58,905 nt of DNA from CAYVMP01 sp964452635 (GCA_964452635.1 CAYVMP010000002.1:1-58905); one strand, 5' to 3'. Positions 15,872 through 25,861 are shown, counted from the stretch's first letter. Notes: generated by a model from the letters alone, not told the origin. A program made the numbers and translations.

Positions 15872-17077
15872 ATGCCACTATTTCATTACAAAACAATTGA
15901 TGTAGAAGGGAAGACGGTAGAGGGAACAATGGATGCAAAAGATAAATTTGCTCTCTACCATAATATAAAAAAAGACGGAATAACTATTGTGTCTGCTGAG
16001 GAGGTCAAAAAATCATCTTTCTCCTTCTCACTCCCATTTATGGGTGGTGTGAAAATGCATGATAAAATCACATTTGCTCGAAACTTATCATCTATGATTG
16101 ATGCGGGTCTGCCGATCACACGAGGTATATCAATTATGGAGCGTCAGTCAAAGGGAATGTTTAAAAAGATTCTCGGTAGTATCAACGAATCAATCTCAAA
16201 AGGGCAGACACTATCGGATTCAATGAAGGTATATCCAAATGTATTTTCAACACTATTTATCTCGATGGTTCGAGCGGGAGAGGAGTCGGGAAATCTATCA
16301 CTTGCACTTCGAAACATAGGACAGCAGATGGAGAAGTCGTATCAACTCACACGAAAAATCCGTGGAGCACTTATGTATCCTGCAGTTATATTTTCACTCA
16401 TGATTGTCATCGGTGTGCTCATGATGGTGTACATGGTTCCGACACTAACCGCTACATTTACAGGTCTCGGTATAAAGCTTCCGCTATCGACTCGAATGAT
16501 TATTTATACGAGTAATTTCCTAAAAGATTATTTCCTTTTTGTTATTGTAGGAGTTGCACTGTGTATTGTTGGTTTTATTCTTGCCCTTCGAACCGTAAAG
16601 GGTCAACGGGTCCTTGATGCTGTTACTCTCCGACTTCCGGTGATTGGTGAGATTGTTAAACAAATCAATTCTGCTCGTACAGCTCGAACACTCTCATCAC
16701 TTCTGTCATCCGGAGTAGATATTGTCGTTGCTATTGGAGTTACCGCAGATGTGATTCAAAATTCATATTACAAGGAAGTGTTGCAGGAAATACAAAATAC
16801 AATTCAAAAAGGTGATCAAATATCAAGTATTTTTTTACTGCACGATAAATTATATCCACTGTTCGTTGGTGAGATGGTATCCGTAGGTGAAGAAACGGGG
16901 AAAATAGGGGATATGTTGCTTTCAGTCGCTACATTCTACGAAGAAGAAGTGGATCAAAAAACAAAAGATATGTCATCTGTGATTGAACCTGTGCTCATGA
17001 TTTTTATAGGTGCTGCGGTAGGATTCTTTGCGATATCAATGCTCGCACCAACATATTCACTTGCTGACTCTCTGTAA
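15872..17077 (+). CDS. pilC: Type IV pilus inner-membrane platform protein PilC (GspF)
   Basis: A 401-aa polytopic protein with two T2SSF repeats (about 65-190 and 265-390). Each starts with a FARNLSSMIDAG/TARTLSSLLSSG-type helix, and three membrane segments follow. It forms the platform through which PilB drives pilus assembly. The ATG at 15872 (MPLFHYKTID) is the normal family start; the open frame upstream is intergenic. -10-like boxes (TACACT, TATACA) lie shortly upstream, so it may have its own leaderless promoter besides read-through from pilB. Confidence 0.95.
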   Translation: MPLFHYKTIDVEGKTVEGTMDAKDKFALYHNIKKDGITIVSAEEVKKSSFSFSLPFMGGVKMHDKITFARNLSSMIDAGLPITRGISIMERQSKGMFKKILGSINESISKGQTLSDSMKVYPNVFSTLFISMVRAGEESGNLSLALRNIGQQMEKSYQLTRKIRGALMYPAVIFSLMIVIGVLMMVYMVPTLTATFTGLGIKLPLSTRMIIYTSNFLKDYFLFVIVGVALCIVGFILALRTVKGQRVLDAVTLRLPVIGEIVKQINSARTARTLSSLLSSGVDIVVAIGVTADVIQNSYYKEVLQEIQNTIQKGDQISSIFLLHDKLYPLFVGEMVSVGEETGKIGDMLLSVATFYEEEVDQKTKDMSSVIEPVLMIFIGAAVGFFAISMLAPTYSLADSL

Positions 17078-17107
17078 TCGAGCGTTCGGTTTATTGACGA
17101 GGGTATT

Positions 17108-18904
17108 ATGAATACACAACCCATACATTTTAAAAAAGGTTTTTCTCTCGTCGAACTACTTGTCGGGGTGTCTGTATTTTTGGTGATTATTGTATCTGTG
17201 TATGGGGCATATACATCTATATTTAATATTGTATTTACAAGTCGTGCAAAAATTGATGCAGTTGATTTGGTAAACGAACAACTTGAGATTATCAGAAATC
17301 TACCTTACTCAGATGTTGGAATTGTGAGTGGTATTCCTGTGGGGAGAATAACTCATGTACAGAATTTGGTGAGAGATGGGAGTACATTTACCGTAACTAC
17401 AACGATTCGTAATATAGACGACCCATTTGACGGGACACTTGGTGGAACACCTAACGACACTTCGCCATCTGATTTTAAGCTTGTTGAAATAGAGATTGGA
17501 TGTGTATTGTGTAAAAATTTTAAACCAATCATAGTCACCACACGTGTCGCTCCAAAAAATCTTGAAACTGCATCGACAAATGGTGCATTGTTTGTAAAAG
17601 TATTTGATGCTAATGGAAATCCTGTTTCAGATGCTTCGGTCCATATTGAAAATAACCAAGTTGTACCGAAAATCACTATTGATGATACGACGAATGTACA
17701 GGGAATGTTGCAGATTGTCGATGTTCCTCCCGGTGTTAATGCATATGAAATTACAGTTACCAAGACTGGTTTTTCAACTGATAAAACGTATTCATCATCC
17801 GTTTCTAATCCAAATCCTACGAAACCTCATGCCACAGTTGCACTTCAGCAAGTAACTCAAGTTAGTTTTTCAATTGATGCATTGAGTACTATTTCATTTA
17901 CATCGCAAACTCCACTGTGTACCGCAGTTCCTTCAATTGATTTTTCTCTTACGGGAAGTAAGACTATTGGTTCGAGTCCTGTTGTGTATAAATATTCTCA
18001 ATCAAAAATCACAAATGGTTCAGGGACGCTCTCTCTCGGTAGTATTGAGTGGGACTCCTACACAATTAATGCGATCGATGGAAGCTATGATTTGATTGGT
18101 ATTAACCCACTCTCACCAATGAATGTGTCTCCGGGGAGTACTCAAGCTGTGCAACTTATTGTTGCACCAAAGGATCCAGATACAATTTTGGTTGTAGTGA
18201 AAGATAGCACCACAGGACTTCCATTGTCTGGTGTTGATGTAACGCTTTCAAAATCAGGATTTAGTGCAACCAAAACCACAGGTCAGGGTTTCATCGGTCA
18301 GACTGATTGGTCAGGTGGTTCTGGAGTTGCAACATCTACAGGTGGGGCACAGTATCTTTCTTCTGATGGGAATATTGATACCACACATCCTGCGGGGGAT
18401 ATTGTGCTCAGGAATGTTTTCGGAGACTATATTCCAAGTGCACAGATGATTTCCTCTACGTACGATACTGGATCACAGAGTAATTTTCAAAAAATTATAT
18501 GGACACCTACAGATGTTCCTGTTCAGGTCGGTAGTCCAAGTGTTCGGTTTCAAATCGCCACAAACAATGACGGGGGAACATGGAATTTCACTGGTCCAGA
18601 CGGAACAAGTGCAACATACTATACTATTGCAAATCAAAACATTAATTCAATCAATAACAATACTCAGTATATTAGGTATAAATTGTTTTTAGATACAGCA
18701 TCAACAACATATACACCGACCGTATCTGACATATCATTTACGTTTACATCTGCATGTACTCCACCCGGACAAGTATATTTTTCAGACCTCTCTTCAGGAT
18801 CATACACTCTTCATTTATCAAAGACCGGATATGCTGATCAGGATGTGCCTGTGAGTGTTACGTCAAGCTGGCAGAGTCAGGAAGTAATCATGGTTTCAAA
18901 TTAA
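17108..18904 (+). CDS. Large prepilin-like protein with carboxypeptidase-regulatory-like repeats
   Basis: A 598-aa protein with a class III prepilin leader: cleavage is predicted between Gly11 and Phe12 in KKGFSLVELLVG, with Glu at mature position 5. After the pilin helix come at least three beta-sandwich segments of the carboxypeptidase-regulatory-like type, near residues 160-245 (GALFVKVFDANGNPVSDASV), 360-450 (ILVVVKDSTTGLPLSGVDV) and 555-598 (SGSYTLHLSKTGYADQDV). It is much longer than a usual minor pilin. It could form a surface-exposed tip or adhesin of the pilus (inference from position and domains). Confidence 0.85.
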   Translation: MNTQPIHFKKGFSLVELLVGVSVFLVIIVSVYGAYTSIFNIVFTSRAKIDAVDLVNEQLEIIRNLPYSDVGIVSGIPVGRITHVQNLVRDGSTFTVTTTIRNIDDPFDGTLGGTPNDTSPSDFKLVEIEIGCVLCKNFKPIIVTTRVAPKNLETASTNGALFVKVFDANGNPVSDASVHIENNQVVPKITIDDTTNVQGMLQIVDVPPGVNAYEITVTKTGFSTDKTYSSSVSNPNPTKPHATVALQQVTQVSFSIDALSTISFTSQTPLCTAVPSIDFSLTGSKTIGSSPVVYKYSQSKITNGSGTLSLGSIEWDSYTINAIDGSYDLIGINPLSPMNVSPGSTQAVQLIVAPKDPDTILVVVKDSTTGLPLSGVDVTLSKSGFSATKTTGQGFIGQTDWSGGSGVATSTGGAQYLSSDGNIDTTHPAGDIVLRNVFGDYIPSAQMISSTYDTGSQSNFQKIIWTPTDVPVQVGSPSVRFQIATNNDGGTWNFTGPDGTSATYYTIANQNINSINNNTQYIRYKLFLDTASTTYTPTVSDISFTFTSACTPPGQVYFSDLSSGSYTLHLSKTGYADQDVPVSVTSSWQSQEVIMVSN

Positions 18905-18905
18905 T

Positions 18906-19520
18906 ATGAAGTATACTCATACACAAAAAGGTTTTACTATCATCGAGTTACTCATTAGTATCGCAATCATCACCGCACTCACGGTTAGTGTCACAAGTTT
19001 TCAGCGAGATGTGTTTTATTTGAATAACACACTTCAATCGAGTCTCAACGCTCAACTTGATGCTCGTCATGTGGTTAAAATCGCTGTTGCTGAATTGAGA
19101 AAGGCATCACCATCAAGTTTGGGTGCATATCCAATAGAACTTGCATCTTCAACAGGTATTACATTTTACAGTGATATAGACAGTGACGGACAAAAGGAGA
19201 AAGTCAGATATTATTTAAGTGGCACGACAATCAAAAAGGGTGTGATTGCTCCTTCGGGAAACCCACTTACGTATTCAAGTGCAAATGAAAAAACAACCAC
19301 ATTGATAAACTCTGTGGTTGCAAGTACAACTGTGCCACTATTTCAATACTATTCATCAACATATACAGGTACGACATCTCCACTATCAATACCTGTGGAT
19401 GTTTCAACTGTGCGTTTGATCAAGATAACTGTTATTATTGATAATAACCCAGCACATTCTCCTGCACCGATCATTATTACATCTCAGGTGACGCTTCGAA
19501 ATGTAAAAGACAACTTATAA
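18906..19520 (+). CDS. Minor prepilin-like protein
   Basis: A 204-aa protein starting MKYTHTQKGFTIIELL. A prepilin peptidase site follows Gly9, Glu is at mature position 5 and a hydrophobic helix follows. The C-terminal domain is Ser/Thr-rich with no recognised family. It resembles GspJ/PilW-class minor pseudopilins in layout. It starts 1 nt after the preceding stop and overlaps the next start (TAATG), so it is translationally coupled in the pilin operon. Confidence 0.85.
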   Translation: MKYTHTQKGFTIIELLISIAIITALTVSVTSFQRDVFYLNNTLQSSLNAQLDARHVVKIAVAELRKASPSSLGAYPIELASSTGITFYSDIDSDGQKEKVRYYLSGTTIKKGVIAPSGNPLTYSSANEKTTTLINSVVASTTVPLFQYYSSTYTGTTSPLSIPVDVSTVRLIKITVIIDNNPAHSPAPIIITSQVTLRNVKDNL

Positions 19521-20989
19521 TGAGTACTGTATACAAAAAAAATATATCTGGTTCCATTCTCATTCAAGCTGTTGTGTTTGGATCAATCTCTGTTGTTATT
19601 ATAGGAGCACTCATTAGTTGGGCTGGTGTGAATATAAAGGCTTCACGTGTAGCGGGATATCGAGAACAAGCATTACAGATAGCAGAGGCAGGAATTGATT
19701 ACTATAGATGGCATCTTGCACATGCACCGACGGATTATAAGGATGGTAATGCGACATCAACAGGTCCGTATGTCCATCATTTTTACGATAAAGACGGAGT
19801 AAAAATTGGCTCATTTACATTGGAGATTACTCCGCCGGCAACAGGTTTTACATTGGTGAAAGTTAAATCAACAGGTCGCATAGATAGTGATTTAACAGTG
19901 TATCGGAGCATTCAAGCTCAACTCGCGATTCCATCTTTTGCAAAATATGCAGTGGTTGCAAATGATAATATGCGATTTGGTGAAGGAACAGAAGTGTACG
20001 GGCCAATACATTCAAACGGAGGTATTAGATTTGATGGTATCGCACATAATGTTATTTCAAGTGCGCGTACATCATATGACGACCCCGATCATTCAGGAGG
20101 ACAGGAATTCGGTGTGCATACCCATGTTAATGTTCCTCCAAGTACTGGTGTTAATGATGCTTTTCGATCCACAGAGGCTCCTTCGTCAGTAGTTGCGAAT
20201 AGATCAGATGTTTTTCTTGCAGGAAGAGTGTTTCCTGCACCTGCGGTTGATTTTGCTGGTATGACTACTGATTTGGCACAGATTAAGAGCGGAGCACAGT
20301 CAGCAGGAAGGTATTTCTCTAGTTCAGGTGCACAAGGATATCATATTATATTTAAAACGAATGATACATTTGATGTGTATAGAGTAACAAATCTTGCGAC
20401 TCAAAATGGTTGTAGTAACACACAGTCTCAGGCAGGGTGGGGTATTTGGAGTATTAAAGCAAGTAACGGTCAAACATTTGTTGCAAACTATGCAATACCT
20501 GCAAATGGACTGATTTTTGTTGAAGACAATGTCTGGGTTGATGGACAGATTCAGACTGCACGAGTCACACTTGCTGCTGGACGTTTTCCCGATAGCCCTT
20601 CTACTCGTCCAAGCATTACAATCAATAGCAATATGTTGTATACAACATATGATGGACAAGACGTCCTATCACTCATATCGCAGGGAGATATCAATACAGG
20701 CCTCAATAGTGCGGATACGCTTCGTATAGACGGAGCACTTGTAGCTCAGAATGGACGTATTGGAAGATACTATTACTCATCTTCGTGTGGTTCAAACTAT
20801 GTACGTTCAAGTCTGACGCTCTATGGAATGATTGCAAGCAATATTCGATACGGTTTTGCATATACAGACGGCACTGGGTACGACGTGCGAAACATTATAT
20901 ATGATGCAAACTTACTCTACGGTCCACCGCCAAGTTTCCCTCTGACATCCGATCAGTACCAGACTGTTTCTTGGGAGGAGGTGAGGTAA
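19520..20989 (+). CDS. PilX/GspK-like pilus-associated protein
   Basis: A 489-aa protein with an N-terminal membrane helix (about 10-32) beginning SGSILIQAVVFG, then EQALQIAEAGIDYYRW, the AEAG helix typical of PilX/GspK-like minor pilins. The residue five after the Gly is Gln rather than Glu, as GspK-type tip pseudopilins also lack this Glu. The rest is a long extracytoplasmic beta-rich domain with no recognised family. The start overlaps the previous stop. It probably sits at the pilus tip or in the assembly complex (inference). No prepilin peptidase gene is in this window. Confidence 0.8.
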   Translation: MSTVYKKNISGSILIQAVVFGSISVVIIGALISWAGVNIKASRVAGYREQALQIAEAGIDYYRWHLAHAPTDYKDGNATSTGPYVHHFYDKDGVKIGSFTLEITPPATGFTLVKVKSTGRIDSDLTVYRSIQAQLAIPSFAKYAVVANDNMRFGEGTEVYGPIHSNGGIRFDGIAHNVISSARTSYDDPDHSGGQEFGVHTHVNVPPSTGVNDAFRSTEAPSSVVANRSDVFLAGRVFPAPAVDFAGMTTDLAQIKSGAQSAGRYFSSSGAQGYHIIFKTNDTFDVYRVTNLATQNGCSNTQSQAGWGIWSIKASNGQTFVANYAIPANGLIFVEDNVWVDGQIQTARVTLAAGRFPDSPSTRPSITINSNMLYTTYDGQDVLSLISQGDINTGLNSADTLRIDGALVAQNGRIGRYYYSSSCGSNYVRSSLTLYGMIASNIRYGFAYTDGTGYDVRNIIYDANLLYGPPPSFPLTSDQYQTVSWEEVR

Positions 20990-21015
20990 TGTGTTTTTTG
21001 TGCTAGAATTGGCGT

Positions 21016-21777
21016 ATGAAAAAAGTCAAAAAACTTATTGTCGGTAATTGGAAAATGAATCCAATTGATGTTTCTTCTGCAAAGAAAATAGCGGGTGATA
21101 TAAAACGCGGTGTTAAATCTATTAAAAAAATTCACACAGTTGTGTGCCCTCCGTCCGTATTTTTAGGGAGTTTGGCAACAATACCAACACATTCATTGTT
21201 TCTCGGTGTACAAGATGCCTTCTATGAACCATTTGGATCATACACAGGGTATGTCAGTGTCAATCAACTTCTCGATTTTAAAGTAAGTCACGTTATCATT
21301 GGTCACTCAGAGAGACGTGCTCGTGGAGAGACTGATGAAATGGTACAGAAAAAGGTCAACGCAGTACTCGGAGAAGGTCTTACTGCCATTGTCTGTATTG
21401 GTGAAGAAGTTCGGGATAAAGAAGGCAACTATTTACTTCATCTCAAAAACCAGATTACACGTGCTACTGCTGATATTTCTAAAAAAAATCTTGAACGCAT
21501 TGTGATTGCATACGAACCGGTATTTTCGATCGGTGCATCTCATCCGATGAATGTTCGTGAGATACACGAGACGACGATTTATATTAGAAAGGTACTACAT
21601 GATATATTTGGTTCGATTTCCGATTCCGTGCGAGTACTCTACGGAGGAGCCGTGGATACTGTGAGTGCACGGAGTATTGTTCTCGAGGGATTTGTAGACG
21701 GATTGTTGATTGGTCGTGCAAGTATAAAACCAAAGGATTTCGTTACTATTATTAAAGATATCGAGGCACATATATAG
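21016..21777 (+). CDS. tpiA: Triosephosphate isomerase
   Basis: A 253-aa TIM-barrel enzyme that interconverts dihydroxyacetone phosphate and glyceraldehyde-3-phosphate. Catalytic residues are visible: Lys in GNWKMN, His in IGHSERR and Glu in AYEPVFSIG. The last motif is slightly changed from the common EPVWAIGTG. The phosphate-binding YGGAV is present. An extended -10 (TGCTAGAAT, 21001-21009) ends 6 nt before the ATG. It is followed 3 nt later by pgk, so the two glycolytic genes form an operon. Confidence 0.97.
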   Translation: MKKVKKLIVGNWKMNPIDVSSAKKIAGDIKRGVKSIKKIHTVVCPPSVFLGSLATIPTHSLFLGVQDAFYEPFGSYTGYVSVNQLLDFKVSHVIIGHSERRARGETDEMVQKKVNAVLGEGLTAIVCIGEEVRDKEGNYLLHLKNQITRATADISKKNLERIVIAYEPVFSIGASHPMNVREIHETTIYIRKVLHDIFGSISDSVRVLYGGAVDTVSARSIVLEGFVDGLLIGRASIKPKDFVTIIKDIEAHI

Positions 21778-21780
21778 AAT

Positions 21781-22917
21781 ATGATTACATATATTGATGA
21801 ACAGGTTGATGTGGCGGGTAAGTATGTATTATTACGAGCCGATCTCAATGTTCCTATTGTTGATGGTCAAGTTCGAGATACGTTTCGACTTGAACGCATC
21901 ATTGAAACAATAGATTTTTTGAGATTGCATAAAGCTCGAGTTGTTATTATTGCTCATTGTGAGGGTGCAGAATCGAAGACATTGCTCCCAATGTGGAAGT
22001 ATCTGAACGGATTTTTTCCAGTTCATTTTTCTGAAACATACTTTACTCCAGAGGCATATCATATTGTTTCTGAGTTAAAAGATTCAGACGTTGTATTGTT
22101 TGAAAATGTGAGAATAAATAGTGGAGAAAAAGATAATGATCCAGAATTTTCAAAGAAATTAGCATCATTAGCAGAAATATATGTTAACGATGCTTTTTCT
22201 GTCTCGCATAGATCACATGCGTCAATCGTTGGTGTCCCAGCATTTCTTCCACATTATGGTGGCTTGTTGATGCGTCAGGAAATTGAAAATATATCTAAAG
22301 CATTCAACCCAGAACATCCATTTCTCTTCATACTTGGTGGTGCAAAATTTGAAACCAAATTGTCACTTATAAAAAAATACATTGATCGCGCAGATCATGT
22401 ATTGATTGCGGGGGCGCTCGCTAATAATTTCTTTGTAGAGATGGGGTATGAAGTCGGAACATCTCTCGTATCTTCTGGTGATTTTGGTATACGTCAGATG
22501 TTAGAAGATAATATACAGACAAATAAACTCATCATTCCCACAGATGTTACCGTCCAAAAACCTGATGGATCTATCGTATTTAAAAAAAGTAATGAAGTAT
22601 TGCCCGATGAATATATAGGTGATGTGGGTACAGAAACAATAGAATGCATACGAAAAATTATTGAACAATCAAAAACTATTGTCTGGAACGGTCCACTAGG
22701 AAACTACGAAAAGGGATTTTCTGATAAAACAGAAACATTAGCAGAGATTATCGCAGACAGTGGTGCAACATCAATCGTTGGGGGAGGTGATACATTGGCC
22801 GCGATTGCAAAACTAAATAACTACGAAAAGTTTACTTTCGTTTCTACTGGAGGAGGAGCAATGCTTGATTTCCTAGTCAACGAAACTCTGCCGGGGATAC
22901 AGGCGCTTGAAAAATAG
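21781..22917 (+). CDS. pgk: Phosphoglycerate kinase
   Basis: A 378-aa two-domain kinase that makes ATP from 1,3-bisphosphoglycerate. The N-terminal signature is LLRADLNVPI and the substrate-binding region includes FENVRIN and the SHRSHAS loop. The C-terminal nucleotide domain has LGGAKFETKLSLI, VWNGPLGNYE and the GGGDT loop. It is slightly shorter than the usual ~390-400 aa. It lies 3 nt downstream of tpiA. No gap gene is nearby. Confidence 0.96.
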   Translation: MITYIDEQVDVAGKYVLLRADLNVPIVDGQVRDTFRLERIIETIDFLRLHKARVVIIAHCEGAESKTLLPMWKYLNGFFPVHFSETYFTPEAYHIVSELKDSDVVLFENVRINSGEKDNDPEFSKKLASLAEIYVNDAFSVSHRSHASIVGVPAFLPHYGGLLMRQEIENISKAFNPEHPFLFILGGAKFETKLSLIKKYIDRADHVLIAGALANNFFVEMGYEVGTSLVSSGDFGIRQMLEDNIQTNKLIIPTDVTVQKPDGSIVFKKSNEVLPDEYIGDVGTETIECIRKIIEQSKTIVWNGPLGNYEKGFSDKTETLAEIIADSGATSIVGGGDTLAAIAKLNNYEKFTFVSTGGGAMLDFLVNETLPGIQALEK

Positions 22918-22930
22918 ATTTTAAGTTTGG

Positions 22931-23296
22931 TTATCGAATCTCTTTCTTTATCTTCTCAGCGTTTGCTTGGAAGTCTTTTTTGTCCCCATGTACAAAAGAA
23001 TTTGGAAATACCCACACATGAGCGTGTTGAACTTCATCACCTACGATTTTTGACATAATCCAGTTAGTGTTGAACGCACTTCTCTGTGCAATAGCTATCT
23101 TTTTTACAATTTCGAAATACTGACCGATATTAGGAACATCCCATACCCACTGAGTGTGTTGTTTTGGTATGACCTGTACGTGTCCGGGGGATTGAGGGTT
23201 GATATCAAGAAAGGCAATATATGTATCGTCTTCATACACAATATATGCAGCGACATCACGAGAAACTATTTTACAAAAAATACAATTATCATCCAT
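22931..23296 (-). CDS. HIT-family nucleotide-binding protein
   Basis: A 121-aa histidine-triad hydrolase/transferase-type protein. It starts with the zinc-type CIFCKIV motif and has a C-terminal triad HAHVW, in which the third His of HxHxH is replaced by Trp while the first two, including the presumed nucleophile, are kept. Likely substrates are nucleoside phosphoramidates or dinucleotides, but this is unproven. An extended -10 (TGGTAGAAT on the minus strand, 23303-23311) ends 6 nt before the ATG, predicting a leaderless mRNA. It is convergent with pgk. Confidence 0.9.
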   Translation of the reverse strand: MDDNCIFCKIVSRDVAAYIVYEDDTYIAFLDINPQSPGHVQVIPKQHTQWVWDVPNIGQYFEIVKKIAIAQRSAFNTNWIMSKIVGDEVQHAHVWVFPNSFVHGDKKDFQANAEKIKKEIR

Positions 23297-23368
23297 GCCT
23301 GTATTCTACCATATATATTGTCATGTCAAAACTAAGAACCCACCATTTTCTGTGGTACACTTGCCTGT

Positions 23369-25111
23369 ATGAAAAACTATGTAGTACGAGATGGTATGCC
23401 AGATGATGTGAGACAGAGTCTCGCACAGTATGAACCACTTGTTCAGGAACTGTTGTATGTACGTGGTGTTCAGACAGTCGAGGATGCATACTCATTTCTT
23501 AACCCAGTGTATGATATCGGTCTGTATAATCCGTTTCTACTTAAGGATATGGATAGTGTGTGTGCTCGAATACTGAGTGCAATCACACAGAATGAAAAGA
23601 TTGCAATCTATAGTGACTACGATGCTGATGGTATTCCCGGGGCTGTAGTGTTACATGATCTTTCTAAAAAAATTGGATTTGAAAATGTTGTAAATTATAT
23701 CCCACTTCGTAATGAGGAAGGATTTGGTCTCAATGAAAAGGCGATTACAGATTTACAGTCACAGTCAGTGACACTACTCATCACTATCGACTGTGGTATT
23801 ACTGATGTTGATGAGGTCGCTCATGCCACGCGTTGTGGTATAGACGTTATCATCACAGACCATCATATTCCTAGTGCAATACTTCCATCTGCATTCGGGA
23901 TCATCAATCCAAAGCAAGACGGGTGTATGTATCCCGAGAAAATGCTTTGTGGATCCGGTGTAATTTTTAAAGTTGTGCAGGCACTTATCATCCGAGGTCG
24001 GGAAGAAGGTGTATATACGGTGCCGGAAGGATTTGAGAAATGGCTTCTTGATATGGTTGGATTGGCAACACTGTCTGATATGGTGCCATTGGTCGGGGAG
24101 AACCGTGTGTTTGCATATTATGGGATGACTGTATTGCGAAAATCTCCACGTGCAGGACTGAGATCGCTTTTTTCACTTTTGAAAATAAATCAACACTCGG
24201 TCACTGAAGATGATATTGCATTCATGATTACACCGCGTATAAATGCAGCTTCTCGAATGGGTATTCCACATGATGCATTTTTATTACTATCAACTAAAAA
24301 TGATAGTGAGGCACAGACACTCGCACATCACTTGAATGAAAAAAATGATGAACGAAAAGGTGTTGTTGCACACATGGTTAAAGAAATTAAAAAAAGGATG
24401 CATGAACGGGGAGATGGAATTTCGGAGAATATAAAAAAAGTGATTGTGATCGGTAATCCAGAGTGGAAGCCGTCTCTCCTTGGATTAGTTGCAAATAGTT
24501 TTTCTGATGAACATAACCGACCGGTGTTTCTGTGGGGTCGAGAAGGTGGTGAGGAAACAGAAACTATTATTAAGGGTTCGTGTCGTGCGGGTGGAGATAC
24601 AGATATTGTGGCACTGATGGAGAGGGCGAAAGATGTCTTTCTGGACTATGGTGGGCATAAGGGTGCGGGAGGTTTTTCTGTATCACATGAAAATATTCAT
24701 ACACTCGAGGAAAGACTTAATCGTGCATACGATGAGTTGTATACGGGCGAGGCTTCTCCGGTCGATGTTTTAATTGACCGCAGATTGACGCTTGATGATG
24801 TGCAGTGGAATACATACACATATATAGAAAAATTCGCTCCGTTTGGGCACACCAATCCTAAACCACTATTTTTATTTGAACAGGTGCGAGTGAGTTCATG
24901 TAAATTGTTTGGAAAAGAAAAAAATCATTTAGAAATAAAATTTAAAAATTCATACGGCAAAGATATCGTAGCGATTGCATTCTTTTCTACACTCGATAGT
25001 TTTGGGATTCCTCTCAGTGAGGGTGTTACTCTCAATCTTATTGCAACGTTGGAAAAATCAACATTCAGAAATTTTCCTGAATTGCGGTTGCGTATCGTGG
25101 ATATATATTAG
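23369..25111 (+). CDS. recJ: Single-stranded-DNA-specific exonuclease RecJ
   Basis: A 580-aa 5'-3' ssDNA exonuclease used in recombination and mismatch or base-excision repair. DHH-family motifs are complete: YSDYDADGIPGAVV, the later ITIDCGITD, the DHH triad in IITDHHIPSA, and the DHHA1 motif GGHKGAGGFSV near residue 430. An OB-like C-terminal domain follows. Length is normal. A TGGTACACT extended -10 (23353-23361) ends 7 nt before the ATG. The adjacent RNase HI and comEC genes on the same strand make this a nucleic-acid processing cluster. Confidence 0.96.
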   Translation: MKNYVVRDGMPDDVRQSLAQYEPLVQELLYVRGVQTVEDAYSFLNPVYDIGLYNPFLLKDMDSVCARILSAITQNEKIAIYSDYDADGIPGAVVLHDLSKKIGFENVVNYIPLRNEEGFGLNEKAITDLQSQSVTLLITIDCGITDVDEVAHATRCGIDVIITDHHIPSAILPSAFGIINPKQDGCMYPEKMLCGSGVIFKVVQALIIRGREEGVYTVPEGFEKWLLDMVGLATLSDMVPLVGENRVFAYYGMTVLRKSPRAGLRSLFSLLKINQHSVTEDDIAFMITPRINAASRMGIPHDAFLLLSTKNDSEAQTLAHHLNEKNDERKGVVAHMVKEIKKRMHERGDGISENIKKVIVIGNPEWKPSLLGLVANSFSDEHNRPVFLWGREGGEETETIIKGSCRAGGDTDIVALMERAKDVFLDYGGHKGAGGFSVSHENIHTLEERLNRAYDELYTGEASPVDVLIDRRLTLDDVQWNTYTYIEKFAPFGHTNPKPLFLFEQVRVSSCKLFGKEKNHLEIKFKNSYGKDIVAIAFFSTLDSFGIPLSEGVTLNLIATLEKSTFRNFPELRLRIVDIY

Positions 25112-25134
25112 CCAACTTTGATATACTATATCGT

Positions 25135-25818
25135 ATGAATATTATTTTTACTGACGGATCATCACGTGGGAATCCTGGGCCGGGTGGATGGGCAACGATT
25201 GTGGCGACATCTGACACTGTACATGAATACGGTGGCAGGGAAGATCTTACAACCAACAACAGAATGGAACTCATGGCTGTGATTGTTGGATTTGAAAAAA
25301 CAACTCCAGATATGCCTGTCACTGTGTACACAGACTCAGCGTATGTTGTATCTGGTATGACACGATGGATACATGGATGGAGAAAAAATAATTGGAAAAC
25401 ATCAACTAATCAAGATGTTCTTAATATTGATTTGTGGCAGTGGTTGGTGCGTGTGACGACACGTCGAACAATCGAGTGGAGACTTCTCAAAGGGCACAGT
25501 GGTGTACCGGGGAATGAACGGTGCGATGTGATTGCTACGTCATACGCAGACAGTAAACCAATCGTGCTCTATGGTGGTTCACGGTCTCGGTATGGTGTTG
25601 ACCTCACTGTTTCTCACATTCCAACTCTAAAAGCAAAAAGTAAAAATCGTGCTAAACCATACTCATATGTGTCTAAAGTTGGCGGTATTATTAAGATTCA
25701 TACAACGTGGGATGAATGCCTTTCCTATGTAAAAGGGGTCTCGGGTGCTTTGTATAGGAAGGCCGTTTCACAAGGCGATGAAGACGATATCGTCGCTGAA
25801 TTTAAAGAAAAAAAATAA
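25135..25818 (+). CDS. rnhA: Ribonuclease HI with C-terminal viroplasmin-like domain
   Basis: A 227-aa enzyme that cuts RNA in RNA-DNA hybrids. The catalytic acids are in FTDGSSRGNPGPGG, NNRMELMAV and YTDSAYV, and the mobile His is in GHSGVPGNERCD. About 45 C-terminal residues (SYVSKVGG...TTWDECLSYVKGVSGA) resemble the viroplasmin/hybrid-binding domain, which normally sits at the N-terminus of eukaryotic-type RNase H1. This reversed order is notable. An extended -10 (TGATATACT) ends 7 nt before the ATG. A terminator overlaps the stop. Confidence 0.9.
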   Translation: MNIIFTDGSSRGNPGPGGWATIVATSDTVHEYGGREDLTTNNRMELMAVIVGFEKTTPDMPVTVYTDSAYVVSGMTRWIHGWRKNNWKTSTNQDVLNIDLWQWLVRVTTRRTIEWRLLKGHSGVPGNERCDVIATSYADSKPIVLYGGSRSRYGVDLTVSHIPTLKAKSKNRAKPYSYVSKVGGIIKIHTTWDECLSYVKGVSGALYRKAVSQGDEDDIVAEFKEKK

Positions 25819-25853
25819 ATTCCCACAGCATGTGTAGGAATTTATTTTTTTTA
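25817..25853 (+). terminator. Terminator after RNase HI
   Basis: AAATTCC-CACA pairs with TGTG-GGAATTT with a small bulge, followed by a run of T residues. It begins within the RNase HI stop codon and ends 8 nt before the comEC start. Confidence 0.8.
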
Positions 25854-25861
25854 TACACATT

